A DNA stretch of 64,000 bases, taken from Lepus europaeus. Its lineage: Eukaryota > Chordata > Mammalia > Lagomorpha > Leporidae. Shown here in pieces: positions 23,869 to 35,600 of the stretch. Both the position numbers and the translations under genes were made by a program. Every line of letters begins with the position of its first letter. Positions within the stretch are counted from its first letter, which is position 1. The DNA lies in assembly GCF_033115175.1 (NCBI RefSeq), contig NC_084842.1:32447549-32511548 (forward strand). Direction: 5' to 3'. The notes under the pieces are model-generated. The model was given only the letters and a program-made list of their open reading frames with translations. It was not told where the DNA came from and searched no databases.

Positions 23869-24192
23869 GGGCTGGTGTTGTGGCCTAGTGGATGAAGCTG
23901 CTGCCTGCAGTCCTGGCATTCCATATGGGCACCGGGTCGAGTCTTGGGTGCTCTACTTCCAATCCAGTTTTTTGTTACGACCTGGGAAAGCAGAATAAGA
24001 CCCAAGTACTTGGGTCCCTGCACCCAAGTGAGAGACCTGGAAGAAGCTCCAGGCCCCTGGCTTCAGATCAGCCCAGCCCTGATTGTTGTGGCCTTTGGGT
24101 GGTGAACCAGCCAATGGAAGATTTCTCTTGCTACATGTGCCTCTCTGTACTCTGCCTTTCAAATAAATAAATAAATAGTTAAAAAAAAAAAG
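23869..24192 (+). mobile_element. CSINE, inside L1
   Basis: Head GGGCTGGTGTTGTGGCCTAG, CCATATGGGCACCGGG, body and a CTGCCTTTCAAATAAATAAA tail. L1 resumes with AAATACAAATGACCAACAAC. Confidence 0.93.
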
Positions 24193-25108
24193 AAGGAAAA
24201 TAAATACAAATGACCAACAACATACAAAAAAAAAAAAAAATGCTCAACATCACTGGTCATAAGGGGAACCCAAATCAAAACCACAATGTGGTAGCACCTC
24301 ACCCCTGTCAAAATGGCTACTATCCAAAAGACAGAAAGTAACCAATGCTGGTGAGGGTATGGAGAAAGTAGAAGTAAACACTACAAGTGGAAATGCAAAT
24401 TAATGCAGTAAATTAGTACAATAAGAAAATTTCTTAAAAAACTATAAACAGTTGTCAAATGATGGAGCAACCCCAATATTGTGTATATACCCAAAAGACA
24501 AAAAGATAACCACACTACCACGTTTATAGCAGCACTATTCACAATAGGGCAAATACAGAATCAAACATGCTGCCCATTATCAGAAGACTGCGTAAAGAGA
24601 ACATAATACACACACATGCACACAATGGAATATTGTTATATAAAAGAATGAAATTCTACACACTTGCACACACACACTGGAATATTATTCAGTTATATAA
24701 ATGAATGAGATTATACCATTTGCATCAAAATGGATATAGTTTGAGGACATCATGTTGAGTACAATTAGCTGGACACAGAAAGCCAAATATCATATATTCT
24801 CCATTACATGTGGGAGATAAAATTAAGAAGAAAAACTGAAAACAAAGTTCTATGTCAGTATTGCTACAAATACAGTTTTACAGTTTTGTCAGCTTTTTTT
24901 TTTATGTCTTTGTCAAACCAATGGTTACAATTGATACACTACAGTTTTGATGATCTGTGATTGTTTTAAAATTCACTGTACATGAGTGATATGGACATCT
25001 TTTATTTATAGCCTTTGCCTACATTCCAGCTGAACTATGGTCTTTTTCTTTCAATTTTTGAACTCGTTCTTTAGTGGAGTATTAAGTCTTTGACTACAGT
25101 ATAAATTA

Positions 25109-25609
25109 AAATTCTTATTTCCAATGTCAGAGAGAGAGAGAGAGAGAAAAGAGGAGAGAGAGACTGAGACAAAAGGGAAGGAAGGGGTGAGGGAGGGAGT
25201 ATTATTATATTCTCAGAAGAATATATATATGAACTACATTGAATCTGTTCTCTGTATTAATATCATATTAAATTGAGAACTGATGAGAATGGTAATGTAG
25301 TGATTGTCAAGCATGTGTTGTGACCCTGAACATCTAATATATTAGTAAATTTCTATAAAAAAAGAAAAGCAAAGAAGAATCTGGAGCGGCTGAAATAAAC
25401 ACTGAAAGTAGAAGCATGTCCACAAATGACTAGTTTCCAATTTTGTCTTTAATAAAGAACAGAAATAAAATGACTTTTATGCACTGAGAGAACCAAGTAA
25501 CAAAATCTCTTTCAGAGTTATAAGAGAAAAAAGATAAACATGTTTCCAAGTAGAACAATGTACCCCAAAACTATGAATAATATATTTCAATTAAAAATAG
25601 GTTTTAGAG
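25109..25609. other. GA-rich tract and unique DNA
   Basis: Purine-rich tract (GA)n/GGGA at 25131-25200, then unique AT-rich DNA. No gene seen. Confidence 0.6.
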
Positions 25610-25915
25610 TAATATGTTTGGCACTACACTTAAGATGTTGCTTGGCACACTTGTAGTCCTTATCAGAATGACTGGGTTTAGTCCTGATTCTGCTTTTGAT
25701 TCCAGCTTCCTATTCATGAACACTCTAGAAGGCATCAAGTGATGAACCAAGCACTTGTGTCCCTGCCACACACATGGAGACACAGACTGAATTCCTGGCT
25801 CCTGTCTCTTAGTTTCAGCCATGCTGGTGTAGGTATTTGCGGAATAAACCACTAGATGGAAGATTTCACTCTCGCCATTTCAGTTCCTCTGCCATTTAAA
25901 TAGATAAGTAAAAAT
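25610..25915 (+). mobile_element. Old CSINE
   Basis: Diverged blocks in order: GGCACTACACTTAAGATG head, AAGCACTTGTGTCCCTGCC, ATTCCTGGCTCCTG, ACCACTAGATGGAAGA, CTGCCATTTAAATAGATAAG. Confidence 0.8.
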
Positions 25916-25965
25916 TAACAAAATATTTTCATAAGGAATAAAGGTATGTTAAAATACATCTTGGG

Positions 25966-26318
25966 GCCGGCGCCGTGGCTCAACAGGCTAATCCTCTGCC
26001 TTGCGGCGCCGGCACACCGGGTTCTAGTCCCGGTCGGGGCACTGATCCTGTCCCGGTTGCCCCCCTTCCAGGCCAGCTCTCTGCTGTGGCCCGGGAGTGC
26101 AGTGGAGGATGGCCCAAGTGCTTGGGCCCTGCACCCCATGGGAGACCAGGAGAAGCACCTGGCTCCTGCCATCGGAACAGCGCGGTGCGCCGGCCGCAGC
26201 GCGCTACTGCGGTGGCCATTGGAGGGTGAACCAACGGCAAAAGGAAGACCTTCCTCTCTGTCTCTCTCTCACTGTCTACTCTGCCTGTCAAAAAAAAAAA
26301 ATATATATATATATATAT
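25966..26318 (+). mobile_element. Young CSINE, CpG-rich
   Basis: Head CCGGCGCCGTGGCTCAACAG with A-box-like sequence, B-box-like GGTTCTAGTCC, many intact CpGs and a CTGCCTGTC tail with A11 followed by (AT)n. The target duplication ATACATCTTGGG lies at 25954-25965 and 26319-26330. It is nearly identical to the copy at 55639. Confidence 0.97.
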
Positions 26319-26608
26319 ATACATCTTGGGAAAAAATTAGGAGAAAGGCATACAAAGTGATTATGTCCATATAGGTATCAGGAAAGTGGATATTTTGAAG
26401 TTTATATAACCTCTTCATAGGGGAGAGAAAAAGAGGAGGGATTTAGTCAATTTGGAGGGGGAGATAATGTATTCAGAGAAAATTAATGCCCAAAGAACAA
26501 ACAACATATTTCTGCACTATGGATCTGTAATCAACTCCTCTTTTTCCTTGAGAAGTTTCTGTGTGATGAGATTATAGGGAGAGGACTCAAGCAGGTACAC
26601 TGATTGCT

Positions 26609-26930
26609 TTTTTTTTTTTTTAAGATTTATTTATTTATTTGAAAGTACAGAGAGGCAGAGACAGAGAGAGAGGTCTTCCATCCCCTTCATTCCCCAAATG
26701 GCTGCAACAATGGCCAGAGCTGGACCGATCCAAAGCCAGGAGCCAGGAGCTTCTTCTGGGTCTTCCAACATGGGTGCAGGGTCCCAAGGACTTGGGCCAT
26801 CTTCTACTACTTTCCCTGGCCATAGCACAGTTGGATCAGAAGTGAAGCAGCCAGGACTTGAACCAGCACCCATATAGGATGCTGGCACTGCAGGAGACGG
26901 CTTTACCCACTATGCCACAGTGCCAGCCCC
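26609..26930 (-). mobile_element. CSINE, minus strand
   Basis: Reversed C-repeat from poly(T)-AAGATTTATTTATTTATTTG to head CACAGTGCCAGCCCC. No convincing target duplication. Confidence 0.93.
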
Positions 26931-27299
26931 TATTCTAAAGGAACTTCCTTTAGTCAGATAAGGAAGATTCTGAGAAATTTCCTCTCTGCGTTTGGAAAGG
27001 CAAAACGGTGTACGGGATGGAGGTGGTAGAAGTGAGATGTTAGCGAGATCTTGGTTCTGAGACTGCCCTTTTATGGTTCAAAGTACTCAGTGTATCAAAG
27101 TACTATTCTTCGAGGGACTTATATTAAATGAGCAAATAGAATGCAAAATGTGCTGAGCTCAAGAGAGAAGTGGAGTCACTAGTGACTTCTGAGGTAGGGA
27201 ATCAGTTGTTTTATAAACAGCTAAAATGCATTTTAGAGCATTAGATGCCCATGAGAGCCTTTCACCATTTAGAATTTTAAAACTTTTAATCAACATATT
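26931..27299. other. Unique DNA, no gene seen
   Basis: No repeat family or exon recognised. Confidence 0.5.
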
Positions 27300-29685
27300 A
27301 TAAGCTACAACTGTTGCGCATTATCTCCCACGTGGCAGCTGTGGAATCCACCATCAGCTCCGGCCTTGGCTGTGTCGTCACCTCCCCCTCCTGCTGAATT
27401 CCAGGGGGCTGTTTCAACTTCTGCTCCCACCTTCACTGCAACCTCTTCTGTCCTACCAAGCCCCTTGCTCATCTATTCCTCAAAACCATTATCTGCCCTC
27501 ATGTACTTCCTCCCTAGCTCCTACTCCCATCTCACTGTATCTCCCCCTCCCACCTAGGAATTCAGACTTTATTTTAGAACCAGTCTTGGCCCAAAGTCTA
27601 CTATGTCTGTCTTATCAGTTTGGGAATGGCTGTCTCCATGGTTTCCAACTGGTCTTTTGTCCCTCTCTTGTTCCAGTTTTACCATAAGAATCCTTTTGGG
27701 CTACATACTTATTGAGAAACAAATTAGGTATCCCACCCTTCTGATGGCTTTTTTGTTTTATCATGAGCAAGGCAGATAGGAAAATCAGGTAACTAATTTT
27801 TCTATAAATCTAGGAAGATAGATAGATAGATATATGATATGATATCAGCATCCTAAGTCATTTAGGTGTAACTGCTAATTTAAATTGGGTAAAGGCAAAT
27901 GAGATAAATGCATCTAAATGTAAACTTTTGTATACTCAGCATGTTATATTCTATAAAATACTATATGGGTTAGTTTATAAGCTGTCTATGAAAATAGTTC
28001 AACATCTCTTGGAGTAACTCAGGCTGAAATTTGTGTTACCTTATTTAAAAATGTTATCTTAATTTGGAGATTTCTAAGAGGTTATTTCTAAATGTAAATC
28101 AAGGACATTGACAGATGGAAAACATCACAAGTATACTAATCTATTTCTCTTTGACATAAAATTAAAATCTGATCCTCTGTTAAAGTAATGTGTTAAAGTA
28201 ATCTATTATGTTCTCTCTATTCCTCTTTGACATAGAATTAAAATCTGATTCTCTGTTAAAGCAAGGAGTTAAAGTAATATGTTCTCTTAATGTCTGTTAA
28301 ATTCTAATTGTTTGAAAACAGCTGAGTTTTTATGAAGAGCCATGGGTTATTTAAATATATGCTTATTTTCAAACATTTGAATAATCACCTTGGAACAATG
28401 ATCAAACTTGGTCTATATTATGTCTATTTGCCTGTTTTTAATGTTTAAGTGATTACCTTAAATATAATCAGACCTAGCCCACAGCCTTGGTTAAAATGCT
28501 CAGGTTAATGTACTAATTTTTGGCTAAGCAGTTTGACTCTCTTCCAGTTTAAATTCTAAACCGAGTCTTCCAACTTTGGGGCTTCCAGTCACATCCCTGG
28601 AACTCTCAAAGGATGAGACTCTAAATTTGTTAAAGTAACAGCTGTTTGAGTCAATTCAAATTATGCAAAGTGTACTAAAATGTGGTAAATGATGTCAGAC
28701 TTATGTTGTATTCATGTTTTTGCTTTCCAGCTAAAGTGGTCTTATAAAAATGAGAGTAAATTCTGTGGATACAAGCCTGTACATGTCTTTAATATGCTTT
28801 AAACTTGTTTCTTTTACAGATCTGTTTTTGCAAAAACTGTAACGTCTCTTTTTAACAGTGTCTGCTTAATTGGTTACTCTGCCATTTCTAAAGTTAGGTC
28901 GTGTAAGCTCTTTTTAACTCTGTTAAACAGTTCTGAGTTATGTGATACTTTCGTGTGCTAACTCTCATGTTCAAGGTTTTTTATTTCTGGTTTATTTGAC
29001 AAGGGACTGAGAATTCATATTCTGTCAAGGTAATTTATTGTTTACTGTCTCTGTTAAGTTTAAATTAATAAAAAAAATTAAGTCTTAAAAAGTTATGTTA
29101 AACATCATCATGCTTAGATCTAGTCTAAAAGTGTTAAAATTGCCCTAATTAAATAAATGGCTGTTATTTCAGGATGTTAAAAAATTCTATTTTGACCAAA
29201 TACTCTAAGTTCTCTTAGCACCTTTAACAAACTTTCTGAAAATCAAAGTTCTAAATTCTCTAAACTTTTGGTATCTCCAGAGGGCCCCTGGAGATGTCAA
29301 AAGATATATCTCTCATCTTGCAGAGATAATAACCAATCGGGATGTTTAAATTAAAAGTACTGCCAAAATGCAAAGTAATTCAACACTCTACTAAAATTCC
29401 TCAAAACCCACAAGGACAAACAATCATCAAAAACCAAAAAACCAACTTATAAAACAAAAAGGGGGAATTATGCCCCCACAAGACCAACTATGAATGGTCA
29501 TGCTCACCTTGAATATTTTAAATTTTCCAAAACAGCAGCCCTTGTCAGCCTTTCACAAACATTGGTCCTTCTAAGTACCCTACCTTTCGGTTAGGGTAAA
29601 ATGGAAGGACTCACTAATGGGATGCTGGCAAGGACCAGACCCACTGATAAGTGCTGGTAGATAATATAAAACAAAAAAGGGGAAA
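27300..29685 (+). mobile_element. Repeat-like region upstream of the LTR; probable decayed retroelement interior
   Basis: 27340-27560 is pyrimidine-rich. 27690-27790 is related to 18700-18800. 27820-27845 is a GATA run. 28140-28210 and 28215-28283 are a tandem duplication of about 70 bp. The last part contains two purine tracts, ACAAAAAGGGGGAA (29454-29467) and ACAAAAAAGGGGAAA (29671-29685); the second is exactly where a retroviral polypurine tract should be. There is no gag, pol or env-like frame. How much of this belongs to the LTR element is unclear. Confidence 0.5.
29671..29685 (+). promoter_or_regulatory. Polypurine tract of the LTR element
   Basis: ACAAAAAAGGGGAAA directly precedes the LTR's TG. 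It marks the LTR as a 3' LTR with retained internal sequence rather than a solo LTR. Confidence 0.8.
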
Positions 29686-29922
29686 TGTTGGGCATTGCCT
29701 AAAATCTCCATTACAACATGGCGCCTGGTGGCGTGTCTGCTGCTGTGGTTAAGCTATGTAAGATCAGATCACCACCGGCAGGGATAAGTCTGCTTTAGTT
29801 CCGGACATGTGGACAGTGCGTGATCTCTATACTTTACTTAAGATGCCCCTGTGCGTGGTCCACCCATGCCTGCATGACCTTATCACTGATTGGCTCCCCT
29901 ACTGCGCATGTCCTTCATAAGC

Positions 29923-29929
29923 TTTATAA
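29923..29929 (+). promoter_or_regulatory. LTR TATA box
   Basis: TTTATAA about 30 bp downstream of an inverted CCAAT (ATTGG at 29889-29893). Confidence 0.7.
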
Positions 29930-29945
29930 GCCTGTACGCTTCCTC

Positions 29946-29951
29946 AATAAA
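29946..29951 (+). terminator. LTR polyadenylation signal
   Basis: AATAAA 17 bp after the TATA box, spacing typical of short R-region class II LTRs. Confidence 0.75.
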
Positions 29952-30097
29952 GTAGTTCCTGCTTCGGAAGAATTCACAGGTGCTTGTGGCGTGTTCATGA
30001 TCCGTCGACCTTACTTTTCCCGTTCGTTCACCTTGTTAGGGAGTGCTTGTGCTGCCCCTGCTGGTCAGGGGCCAGCATCGGGCTTGAGACCCTGACA

Positions 30098-30525
30098 TAC
30101 AACCATGGCTTTTTATTATTCTTTGGTACTGAAAATAATCGAACATTAATTGTGTATATAAACAATTTTATACAATCTTGCAAAGCAAAAACTAACCATA
30201 TTGCAGATCAGTGTTAGGTCATCAGATTTATAACCATTGTTGTAGCTATTCTTGTATACAGTACTTTTTAAAGCAGTGATATCCAATATGTTTTCATTGT
30301 AATAAAAATTTTTACTTAAAGTTCTGAAACCTGAATCATCTATATTTTCACAACTATATAGAAATCTTTTATCTTTGCCTATGATCTCATTCCTATCAAA
30401 TGACCCTCCCTATCAGATTCCTATGGAGCTTTCTCATTAGGAGCATTTCATCACAGAATTTTGATGGGATGTTAATTATATCTTAATTTTTATTAAAATA
30501 TCAGCCTGAATACTAGTATTTTAAT
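30098..30525. other. Unique DNA, no gene seen
   Basis: No repeat family or exon recognised. Confidence 0.5.
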
Positions 30526-30536
30526 ATTAATGGTGA

Positions 30537-30819
30537 GGCCAGTGCCGCAGCTCAATAGGCTAATCCTCCGCCTTGCGGCACCGGCACACCAGGTTCTAGT
30601 CCCGGTCGGGGCGCCGGTTCTGTCCTGGTTGCCCCTCTTCCAGGCCAGCTCTCTGCTGTGGCCCAGGAGTGCAGTGGAGGATGGCCCAAGTGCTTGAGCC
30701 CTGCAGCCCACGGGAGACCAGGAGAAGCACCTGGCTCCTGGCTTTGGATCAGCGTGGTGCGCTGGCCGCAGCGCGCCAGCCATGGCAGCCATTGGAGAGT
30801 GAACCAAGGCAAAGGAAGA

Positions 30820-30851
<32 letters not shown>

Positions 30852-30910
30852 ACTGCCCACTCTGCCTGTCAAAAAAAAAAAAAAAAAAAAGAAAGAAAGA
30901 AAGAAAAAAA
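30537..30910 (+). mobile_element. Young CSINE
   Basis: Head GGCCAGTGCCGCAGCTCAAT, GGTTCTAGTCCCGGTCGGGG, CpG-rich body, (CT)n, CTGCCTGTC and A20 plus (GAAA)n. The perfect target duplication ATTAATGGTGA lies at 30526-30536 and 30911-30921. Confidence 0.97.
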
Positions 30911-30921
30911 ATTAATGGTGA

Positions 30922-32398
30922 CAAATTCTAGAAATGACAGTATTGAACAACACTCATAAAAGAGTTAAAATATTATACTCTGGCAAATTGATGATTTAAG
31001 TGAAAGGCACATGGGAAGTAATAGGTGTAAAGAGAGAACTCTGATCTTCATTCTGTTCCTTAAATTTTAAAAGAGATTCCCATATGAAATAGATCCTCCT
31101 TTTATTAGAGGAAGAACAACATTCTTGTCATCAAGGATAGAAAGTCAAGGCCAAGGGAACTCTATACAAATACACTTTGTTGAACTAACCCTTATCTTCG
31201 TCTTCCCCTCTCTATCCAATTAAACACCCTAAACTAAGTCCCTATACCTTAATCACATTTTCACAATGTACTATTCTTTGTCTAATTCAATATATAAATA
31301 ACTGGTTATAATGGCTTCATTGAGTCTTCATTTCTTTACAAGGGCTCCCTTGTCATATAAAAGTTGTACTAAATAAATTTCTCTGATTTTTTCATCTTAA
31401 TCTATTTTGTATCAATCTAATTCTTGCACCAAGCTAAGATCTTATGTTGATGGAAGTAGAAATTCTCTTAATTCTAGCTGGCTTCATATAAAAAAGTTTT
31501 TCCTTTTCTGAAATGTGCATTTAAGATATTGAGACATTTAAAGTAAAAACATATTGTATGCCCACAAATGCTAAGTATGTGAATACAGGCAATATTTCTG
31601 GGTGCCAATAATATTAAATATCTAGAAAGCAATTCCTAACCGTACTGAGTATTAATTTTCTGGGTTCTCCCAAATAGTCCACACAAAATATCAGCCTGAT
31701 TTAGAGTCAGGCTCACCAATTTTTAAGCACTAATTCAGTTTTCCTAAAAAGAAAAAAAAAAGTAAATGCTTATGGAAGTGTGCACATCACTCTATTTTAA
31801 TGACATATAGTTCCACATTTTCTGGAACTCATTATTTTCAGCTAATAAAATATTTTTACTTCTAAAAGCAAGGTCCAAATCATATTAGTGCTAGTGTAAA
31901 ATTTGTATATAGTAATTATACCAATTATTTAAAATGGATGTTTTGTCTTCAACCACATTTTCTGTGAAATTTCTTCTCAAATTCATGTCTATTTATGGAT
32001 AAACAAGAAATTGTTAAAATTTTAATTAAAGGTTCTAAGGTAATTTTGATACATTTACCCCTCTATTTAAAATGCATTATTTTTCTGAAAGTTTGTGATA
32101 AAAATATAATTCAGACCATGAAATTGTTGTTTTTATAATCTTTTTTTCATAATCTTATTTTTAATAGAGAAAAGAAATGAAAATTGAAATTGGAATATCC
32201 TGGCATTTTTTCTCTTAAACATTTCTGTTTTATATTTGAATGACACTCTTCAAAATACTTGATATTTGGAAGAGAACTTCAAGGAGATCATTTCAAAAAT
32301 ACTTGTTTGCAAAAGTCACACTTTTAAAGTGTATTTTTAACAGCACTCAAAGCTTAAGTGTCTGTCTTCTGGAAATTCAATCTGAGACTGAAAATCTA
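30922..32398. other. Unique DNA, no gene seen
   Basis: No repeat family or exon recognised. Confidence 0.55.
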
Positions 32399-32671
32399 GA
32401 TGGGTGCCGGTTTGAGTTCCAGCTGCTCCACTTCTAAACCGGCTCTGCTATGGCTTGGGAAAGCAGTGGAGGATGGTCTATGTCCCTGAGCCCCTGCACC
32501 CATGTGGCAGACCTGGAGGAGGTTCTTGACTCCTGGCTTTGGATCAGCGTAGCTCTGCCATTGCGGTCATTTGGGGAGTGAACCAGTGGATGAAGACCCC
32601 TCTCTATCTCTCTCTGCCTCTGTCACTCTGTAGATCTGCCTTTCAGATAGATAAATAAATCTTTTTTTTTA
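32399..32671 (+). mobile_element. CSINE, 5'-truncated
   Basis: Begins inside the head at GATGGGTGCCGGTTTGAG; body, CT tract and CTGCCTTTCAGATAGATAAA tail are complete. Flanks AAATCTAGA and AAGTCTAGA may be a short target duplication. Confidence 0.9.
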
Positions 32672-32674
32672 AAG

Positions 32675-35600
32675 TCTAGAAAGTTGTTTTATTTACTCTT
32701 ATGTAATATAATCTGATGAGCTTCTAGTTTCAGCACCTATTTGTTTATATTTTTGTTTTTATATTTTTATATTTTTGCTTAAGGAAGTATTTTATAAGCT
32801 GCATTTTGCATTTTATTTTAATGACCTAAAACAACTATCAAACTTCATAATTAATTTGCTCTAAAAATGATCAAATCAAAATTTACATTTATCAGATCTC
32901 TGTGTTGGTTATAATCAGTAAAATGAAATGGTAAATGCAAAGAAATGCATCTCTTATAGTTGGATAAATCTATCAATAGAAATAAAAACCAGCTGACTCT
33001 CATTTTTTTAAGTAAGCTTGAGAAAGCATCTGTCTTATAATAAACTGTACTTTATAAACCATTTAAGAATTCATTTTCATTGTCATGATTTAGTTTGTTG
33101 AAAATGGCTTTCCCCAGCTTAAAAGTTACTGTTCTTATTAAAGGAGATTTTCTATATGGAAACCAATGGACTGCAGTAGACAGTAATTTTATAAGGCAGA
33201 GGTTCTAAAAGCTGTGTTTCCCTCACTATTTCAATAGTGCTTGAATATCTCCAACATAGAGACAGTTAAAAGAACTAATGATTTATAAAATTCCTTTCAA
33301 GTTATAGTACAAAGAGAATGCAACTGTAAAATATAGGAATATGACTCTTTTATCACTGTCAAAGTTAAATGGAAAGCAGATCTTATTGTATGATGGAAAG
33401 AGTGGGAACTTTATTCAGCTTGAGGCAAAAAGATAATAGAAGAAAATATAACTGTTAAAAAGACAACTGTAGAGGTTTTGACATTAAATAATTTCTTCAA
33501 ATTCTTTTTCAATGTTAAATATTTTATTGACACTAATTCAAATGTTTTGAGTTCACCAACTGAATAATCATTCTAAACATTATATGTTTTCCTCAGTAAA
33601 GATGGTTACACATGTGTTAGGGTATAGTTCAACGCATAATGGGTTACAAGGTTGGGGGGACTTGCCTATGATGTAGTATTTAGGTTCATACTGAAGAGCA
33701 CTCAAATGGTATATTTGGATGATTGGACAGGAAAATACAGGACATGATAAATATGGAAATTAACATGGAAGATTACTTGAAATATGAAATAATCATATTT
33801 TGGTGGGACATTGATTTTAAAAAAGAAGAGTCAAATCTATCCAGGTAGCAATTTAAATGTGAATCACTGGGCACCTGACTTAAGGATTTAAATACTTAAT
33901 TATGTAGGAATTAATACAATGGTAAATTATCTTGAGTAGAGGGCAGAATAACAGGTAAAATCTCAGTGACATAAACAAGAACACTGTTCACAAATCTATG
34001 ATCTAATAATTTCCTTTGTTTTCAGCATTTTTTTTTCCTATTTTTGGTTTTGCAAGGGATCAAAGTGGCTATTGTCATGGATCTACTGGATGGTCTAATG
34101 GCATAGATTTGGTCTGCTGGCTCCTGCTTGTTGTGAAGTTGTTTGATGAGGAGTTCGACAGATATTCTCATAAGTAGCACAGTGAGTTGGTGCATGGTGG
34201 TCTTAAAACCGACTAGCCTATATTGTCAGGTTCCCCTAAACCAAGTGTAAGAAATGTTCCTTGGAGGGTATCAAGTTCTCATCTTCAGATTGATATTTTA
34301 CTAGTTCATATTTTTCTTGGTACTTAGCAAGTTATCTGTTGTCTGAGATTTATTTTCATATTTGAAAGAAATGGGCCATATTTATTGAAGCTAAATTCCC
34401 TTCACAGATTTTTTTTCTAGGATTCATTGCCTACCTTTAATTTTGAATAGTCATGGCCTCTTTTAGTCCAATATGTAAGATATCCTGGAAATCATTTTCT
34501 ATGTGTCAATTTATAAGTTATTTATTTAGTCAAAAGTCAAATAAATAATTCTGTCAGAGCCAGACTCCTCTGTACTCTGGTGGTGTCTAGGTGTTATAGA
34601 ACAACATCCTTATTATTCTTAGAGGCATTCAACCCAACAGATAATGTCTGCTCACCACCACCTTACATCATTCAAAGTTCTTGCTAAGTCTTTTCACAGA
34701 TATTCCGAACTTCTGATCTTTGTAGAGAAACTATTCCTTACTTTAAAACATTCTGACAATCTGAAGTATCCAGCTATAAATTTTCTCTTCTAAATTGGGA
34801 AATACTAGAGCATTTATATTCTCTTACTATTCTAGTGAATAACTGGAAATTTTCTTTCTTTAGTTCCTCACTCACTCAACAGTACTTTATAGGATCAGAA
34901 GCACCCAGCAGCCCCTTCCATATTCCGTCATATTTCTCCTCAGCTGTGCCCTATCTGCTAAGTTAGCACCTAGGAAGCTTTCCCCATTGTTCACTGATAT
35001 ATCACACACATCTCCAGACTTCCCCAGGTCCTTTTGTTAGCCTTCATGAACCGCTAGCATATTAAGCTGAACAACAAGATCCATTTGACACTGACCTCAA
35101 GGCTAATGTCACACATTTTTAATTATTTTTTTATGGAAACACTTCAAGCACCAGTTTTGGTATCACATAAGTCTAAGTTAAAAACCACATTGGTTTTTCA
35201 TTGTTTAAACAATAATCTTTCTGTGCACTTTGCCCCTGCCCCTACAACTGTGTAAATCACAAAGCATTGCAATCTGCTCTGCACTGAGCCGGGTGATAAG
35301 CTGAGTGGTCTTAGGGGAATTCTTCATGGAGTTGCAAACAGATGGTGGCTAATGGAGAAGCTATTTGGTACATAAATTCTGTACCTGGGTTAGTGTACTC
35401 TATTCCATATGAGTTTGGATTTCAGTGGGAAAGTGGGAGTTTTTTTATATACTAGCATTGTGCTCCAAGAGAGAAAAGGCTGAAGCTGTAAATTTGGAAA
35501 ATGATGATCATAACTTCTATGATATCCTTTTAATCAAAGTAAGTCTCAATATCAACCACGATTCAAATATTGGAGTAGAGAATTAATTACAATGGTAAAA

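Larger units (their letters stand above)
19294..25108 (+). mobile_element. Decayed near-full-length L1 (old L1M-type), sense strand
   Basis: Order of parts: ORF1-region remains (19294-20520), including the ...CAGACCAGAAGAGTGGGCTGA block near 19750; ORF2 endonuclease region (about 20740-21600); RT region (22000-23100) with an [12 protein letters not shown] block at 22640-22675 and an FADD motif at 22774-22785; C-terminal ORF2 (23140-24850); and a 3' UTR-like end to about 25108. Stops and indels occur throughout, so no protein is encoded. Three CSINEs interrupt it. Short internal tandem duplications are visible at 23650-23695 and 24620-24720. Confidence 0.9.
29686..30097 (+). mobile_element. 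Class II (IAP/ERVK-like) LTR, 412 bp
   Basis: Starts TGTTGGGCATTGCC and ends GAGACCCTGACA, the TG...CA form of an LTR. The layout resembles rodent IAP LTRs: ACAACATGGCGCC early in U3, a CTGCGCATG block, TTTATAA, AATAAAG, then a GCTTCGGAAGAATTC-like R/U5 segment. The 91- and 77-residue open frames across it (29820-30217) are not genes. No matching 5' LTR is present in the window. Confidence 0.85.

Noticed and set aside
19294-25108. Possible functional L1 reverse transcriptase
   Set aside because: FADD and a GTRQGC-like motif survive, but stops and indels occur throughout and three SINEs break it.
25966-26050. tRNA gene at the SINE head
   Set aside because: A- and B-box-like sequences are those of the tRNA-derived SINE; no cloverleaf with mature 3' end is present.
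25946-26374. GC-rich open frames resembling a proline/arginine-rich protein
   Set aside because: They are a young CpG-rich CSINE; the same translation recurs at 30493-30959, 41722-42095 and 55552-56008.
29820-30217. Two overlapping open frames of 91 and 77 residues
   Set aside because: They lie across the LTR's U3, R and U5 and carry no retroviral or cellular domain.
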